Assembly: GCF_036014115.1 (NCBI RefSeq)
Contig: NZ_CP107913.1
Span: 8,549,501 to 8,613,500 of the forward strand
Source of the DNA: Streptomyces sp. NBC_00448
Lineage (GTDB): Bacteria > Actinomycetota > Actinomycetes > Streptomycetales > Streptomycetaceae
Direction of reading: 5' to 3'
Length of the DNA: 64,000 bases
Positions 61,302 through 64,000 of the stretch are shown piece after piece. The notes below the pieces were generated by a model. That model was not told the DNA's origin. It worked only from the letters and a program-made list of their open reading frames with translations, and searched no databases. Made by a program: the position numbers and the translations under genes. The stretch's first letter is position 1, and the number at the start of each line of letters is the position of its first letter.

Positions 61302-64000
61302 ATGGCTGACGACGCCAAGCTGCTGGACTACCTCAAACGTGTCACCGCCGATCTCGCCCAGACCCGGCAGCGGCTGCGCCACGCGGAGGCGGCCGACCAC
61401 GAGCCGATCGCGATCGTCGCCATGGGCTGCCGCTTCCCCGGAAGCGTCTCCTCACCCGAGGACCTGTGGCGGCTGGTGGCCGGCGACGGCGACGGCATCG
61501 CACCGTTCCCCACCGACCGCGGCTGGGACCTGGCGCGCCTCGGCGGTGACGGCGACGCCGGCACCAGCTACGTGCACGAGGGCGGATTCGTCGACGGCGC
61601 CGGCGACTTCGACCCCGGCCTGTTCGGCATCGCCCCCCGCGAGGCGCTGGCCATGGACCCGCAGCAGCGGCTCATGCTGGAGATCTCCTGGGAGACCCTG
61701 GAGCGCGCCGGCATCGCCCCCGACGCGCTGCGCGGCGCGCCCGTCGGCGTCTTCGTCGGCTCCGGCTTCCAGGACTACGGCGACCTGCTCGACGCCGCCC
61801 CCGAGGTCGCCGAGGCGTACCTCGGCACCGCCGCCGTGGCCGCCGTCATCTCCGGCCGCATCTCCTACACGCTGGGCCTCGAAGGCCCCGCCCTGACCGT
61901 CGACACCGCCTGCTCCTCCTCCCTCGTCGCCGTGCACCTGGCCGCCAAGGCGCTGCGGCAGCGCGAGTGCACCCTCGCCCTCGCCGGCGGTGTGATGATC
62001 ATGTCCACCCCCGGCCCGTTCGTCGCCTTCAGCAAGCAGGGCGGCCTCGCCGCCGACGGCCGCTGCAAGTCCTTCTCCGACAGTGCCGACGGCACCGGAT
62101 GGGCCGAGGGCGCCGGAATCCTGCTGCTGGAACGGCTCAGCGACGCCCGCCGCAACGGCCACCCCGTACTCGGCCTGATCCGGGGCTCCGCGGTTAACCA
62201 GGACGGCGCCAGCAACGGCATGTCGGCGCCCAACGGCCCCTCCCAGCAGCGGGTGATCCGGCAGGCCCTGGAGGCGGCCGAACTCACCACCGCCGACATC
62301 GACCTCGTGGAGGCGCACGGCACCGGCACCACCCTCGGCGACCCGATCGAGGCCCAGGCCCTGCTGGCCACCTACGGCCGCGGGCGCCCCCAGGACCGGC
62401 CGCTGTGGCTCGGCTCCCTCAAGTCGAACATCGGGCACGCCCAGGCCGCCGCCGGCGTCGGCGGCATCATCAAGGCCGTCATGGCCATGCGGCACGGCAC
62501 CATGCCCCGGACCCTGCACGTCACCGAGCCCTCACACCACGTCGACTGGACCGCCGGCAACGTCAGGCTGCTCACCGAGCCCGTCGCGTGGCCCTCGACC
62601 GGGCACCCGCGCCGCGCCGGCGTCTCCGCCTTCGGCCTGAGCGGCACCAACGCCCACGTCATCCTGGAACAGGCGCCGGAGCAGGACGACGAGCACGCCG
62701 AGGAGTCCGCGGACCCGGCTCTCTCCACGGCCACGGCCCTGGACCGCCCCGCCGGGCTGCCGCTCGCCTTCACCGTCTCCGCCCGCGGCTCCGACGCGCT
62801 GGCCGCGCAGGCCGCCCGGCTCGCCGCCCACGTCGGCACCGCGGACCCGCTCGGCACCGCGCACGCCCTGGCCACCGGCCGCGCCGCACTCGAACACCGG
62901 GCGGTCGTCGTCGCCCCCGACGGCGTCACCGCACGGACCGCGCTCGCCGCTCTCGCGGAGGGCCGGAGCACCCCCGGCATCGTGCGAGGCGTCGTCGCCG
63001 ACGGCCTGACCGCGTTGGTGTTCACGGGGCAGGGTGCGCAGCGGTTGGGGATGGGTCGGGAGTTGTGTGGGGCGTTTCCGGTGTTCGCGGCGGCCTTCGA
63101 CGAGGTGGTGGCGGAGTTGGACCGTCATCTCGGTTTGTCGTTGCGGGAGGTGTTGTGGGGTTCGGATGCGGCCCGGGTGAACGACACCGTCATTGCTCAG
63201 GCGGGGTTGTTCGCGTTCGAGGTGGCGTTGTTCCGGTTGGTGGAGTCGTGGGGGGTGCGGCCGGACTTCGTGGTGGGTCATTCGATCGGTGAGGTGGCGG
63301 CTGCGTGTGTGGCGGGGGTGTGGTCGGTGGAGGATGCGGCGCGGGTGGTGGCGGCGCGGGGTCGGTTGATGCAGGCGTTGCCGGCGGGTGGGGCGATGGT
63401 GGCGATCGGGGCCTCGGAGGCCGAGGTGTGTGCGGAACTGCCGGAGGGCGTGTCGGTTGCGGCGGTGAACGGTCCGTCGTCGGTGGTGGTGTCCGGGGTC
63501 GAGGACGCCGTGGCCGAGCTGGCGGAGGTGTTCGCGGGGCGGGGGTGCCGTACGAGTCGGCTGCGGGTGAGCCACGCGTTCCATTCCGCCCTGATGGAAC
63601 CGATGTTGGCGGAGTTCGGCGAGGTGCTGGACGGGGTGTCGTACGCGGCGCCGACGATTCCGGTGGTGTCGAACGTGACGGGTGGCCTCGCGACGGCCGA
63701 GGAGTTGTGCGATCCCGGTTATTGGGTGCGGCATGTGCGGGAGGCGGTGCGCTTTGCCGATGGTGTGAGTTGGTTGGCGGGTGAGGGGGTGTCCCGGTGG
63801 GTCGAGATCGGTCCGGATGCGGTGTTGTCCGGGATGCTCACCCCCTGCCTCGAAGCCGGCGCCGAAGCGGACAACGCAGCTACCAGCGCCGCCAGTTCGG
63901 CGGTCATCGTGCCGCTGGTGCGCCGTGATCGCCCTGAGGAAGTGGAAGTCCTCACCGGGGTGGGGCGGTTGTGGACCTCGGGCGTGGCCGTGGACTGGCG
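61302..64000 (+). CDS. Type I PKS, module 7 start (KS-AT, cut by window end)
   Basis: The first 899 residues are in the window and the frame stays open at base 64000. It begins with a docking coiled coil (AKLLDYLKRVTADLAQTRQRLRHAE), then KS7 (Cys204, DTACSSS; EAHGTGT; GHAQAAAG) and AT7 (Ser661 in GHSIG; HAFHSALM, malonyl type), and stops in the post-AT linker. The ATG at 61302 follows CAGGG closely; the frame homology to other docking-KS starts supports it. It is 73 bases after the module 6 stop, so it is probably in the same operon. Later domains lie beyond the window. Confidence 0.93.
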   Translation, partial: MADDAKLLDYLKRVTADLAQTRQRLRHAEAADHEPIAIVAMGCRFPGSVSSPEDLWRLVAGDGDGIAPFPTDRGWDLARLGGDGDAGTSYVHEGGFVDGAGDFDPGLFGIAPREALAMDPQQRLMLEISWETLERAGIAPDALRGAPVGVFVGSGFQDYGDLLDAAPEVAEAYLGTAAVAAVISGRISYTLGLEGPALTVDTACSSSLVAVHLAAKALRQRECTLALAGGVMIMSTPGPFVAFSKQGGLAADGRCKSFSDSADGTGWAEGAGILLLERLSDARRNGHPVLGLIRGSAVNQDGASNGMSAPNGPSQQRVIRQALEAAELTTADIDLVEAHGTGTTLGDPIEAQALLATYGRGRPQDRPLWLGSLKSNIGHAQAAAGVGGIIKAVMAMRHGTMPRTLHVTEPSHHVDWTAGNVRLLTEPVAWPSTGHPRRAGVSAFGLSGTNAHVILEQAPEQDDEHAEESADPALSTATALDRPAGLPLAFTVSARGSDALAAQAARLAAHVGTADPLGTAHALATGRAALEHRAVVVAPDGVTARTALAALAEGRSTPGIVRGVVADGLTALVFTGQGAQRLGMGRELCGAFPVFAAAFDEVVAELDRHLGLSLREVLWGSDAARVNDTVIAQAGLFAFEVALFRLVESWGVRPDFVVGHSIGEVAAACVAGVWSVEDAARVVAARGRLMQALPAGGAMVAIGASEAEVCAELPEGVSVAAVNGPSSVVVSGVEDAVAELAEVFAGRGCRTSRLRVSHAFHSALMEPMLAEFGEVLDGVSYAAPTIPVVSNVTGGLATAEELCDPGYWVRHVREAVRFADGVSWLAGEGVSRWVEIGPDAVLSGMLTPCLEAGAEADNAATSAASSAVIVPLVRRDRPEEVEVLTGVGRLWTSGVAVDW
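63003..63701 (+). repeat. AT-domain tract nearly identical to 57992-58690 (copy 2)
   Basis: This is the second copy of the tract. Here the G/T-ending codon style continues past 63701 to about 63840 (post-AT linker), so this copy looks like the longer or donor version. Confidence 0.85.

Overview
The window is a piece of a very high-GC actinomycete chromosome, most likely Streptomyces or a close relative. The reasons are near-saturated G/C at third codon positions, GTG starts, 4-base gene overlaps, AGGAGG-type ribosome binding sites, GC hairpin terminators, a DasR-like operator (1162-1177), a mycofactocin locus and giant modular polyketide synthase (PKS) genes. No tRNA, rRNA, CRISPR array, transposase or transcriptional regulator gene was recognised.

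Region 1 (1-1776) holds ordinary flanking genes: the N-terminus of a flavin monooxygenase, a short degenerate family 3 glycosidase-like gene behind a DasR-like site, and a YjbQ/UPF0047 gene. Region 2 (2145-8227) is a compact mycofactocin biosynthesis locus: mftD-mftE-SDR-mftF on the plus strand converge with mftA-mftB-mftC on the minus strand, with a shared terminator between them.

Region 3 (8762-16946) looks like a starter-unit cassette for a beta-amino-acid-primed macrolactam of the vicenistatin/incednine type: a second mycofactocin-type SDR, a KamA-like radical SAM aminomutase coupled to it, a class I aminotransferase, a VinK-like discrete acyltransferase, a free ACP and two amino-acid adenylating ligases. 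Region 4 (17159-35418) holds a 5617-residue PKS (loading ACP plus three KS-AT-DH-KR-ACP modules) and then a 466-residue protein that is only a ketosynthase.

Region 5 (35415-46292) is a tailoring and export block: flavin reductase, LLM monooxygenase, type II thioesterase, P450 with ferredoxin, pyruvyltransferase-family protein, MFS exporter, SRPBCC protein, DUF993 aldolase-like protein and FAD monooxygenase. Region 6 (46572-64000) returns to PKS genes. The first starts with an acyltransferase and has no ketosynthase before it, so it appears to complete the module begun by the stand-alone KS 11 kb upstream. Two further PKS genes follow and the last runs off the window.

Proposed flow (inference): the aminomutase and ligases make and activate a beta-amino acid on the free ACP, optionally capped by a second amino acid. 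The VinK-like enzyme moves it to the loading ACP. Modules 1-4 build an unsaturated chain, with methylmalonate at module 4 only. Module 5 leaves a ketone because its KR is dead, and module 6 leaves an A-type alcohol. Oxidases then decorate the product. The repeated box TAGGGG(G/T) lies before the SDR/aminomutase operon, the first PKS gene, the LLM gene and the DUF993 operon, which suggests one activator and ties the mycofactocin-type SDR to the polyketide pathway.
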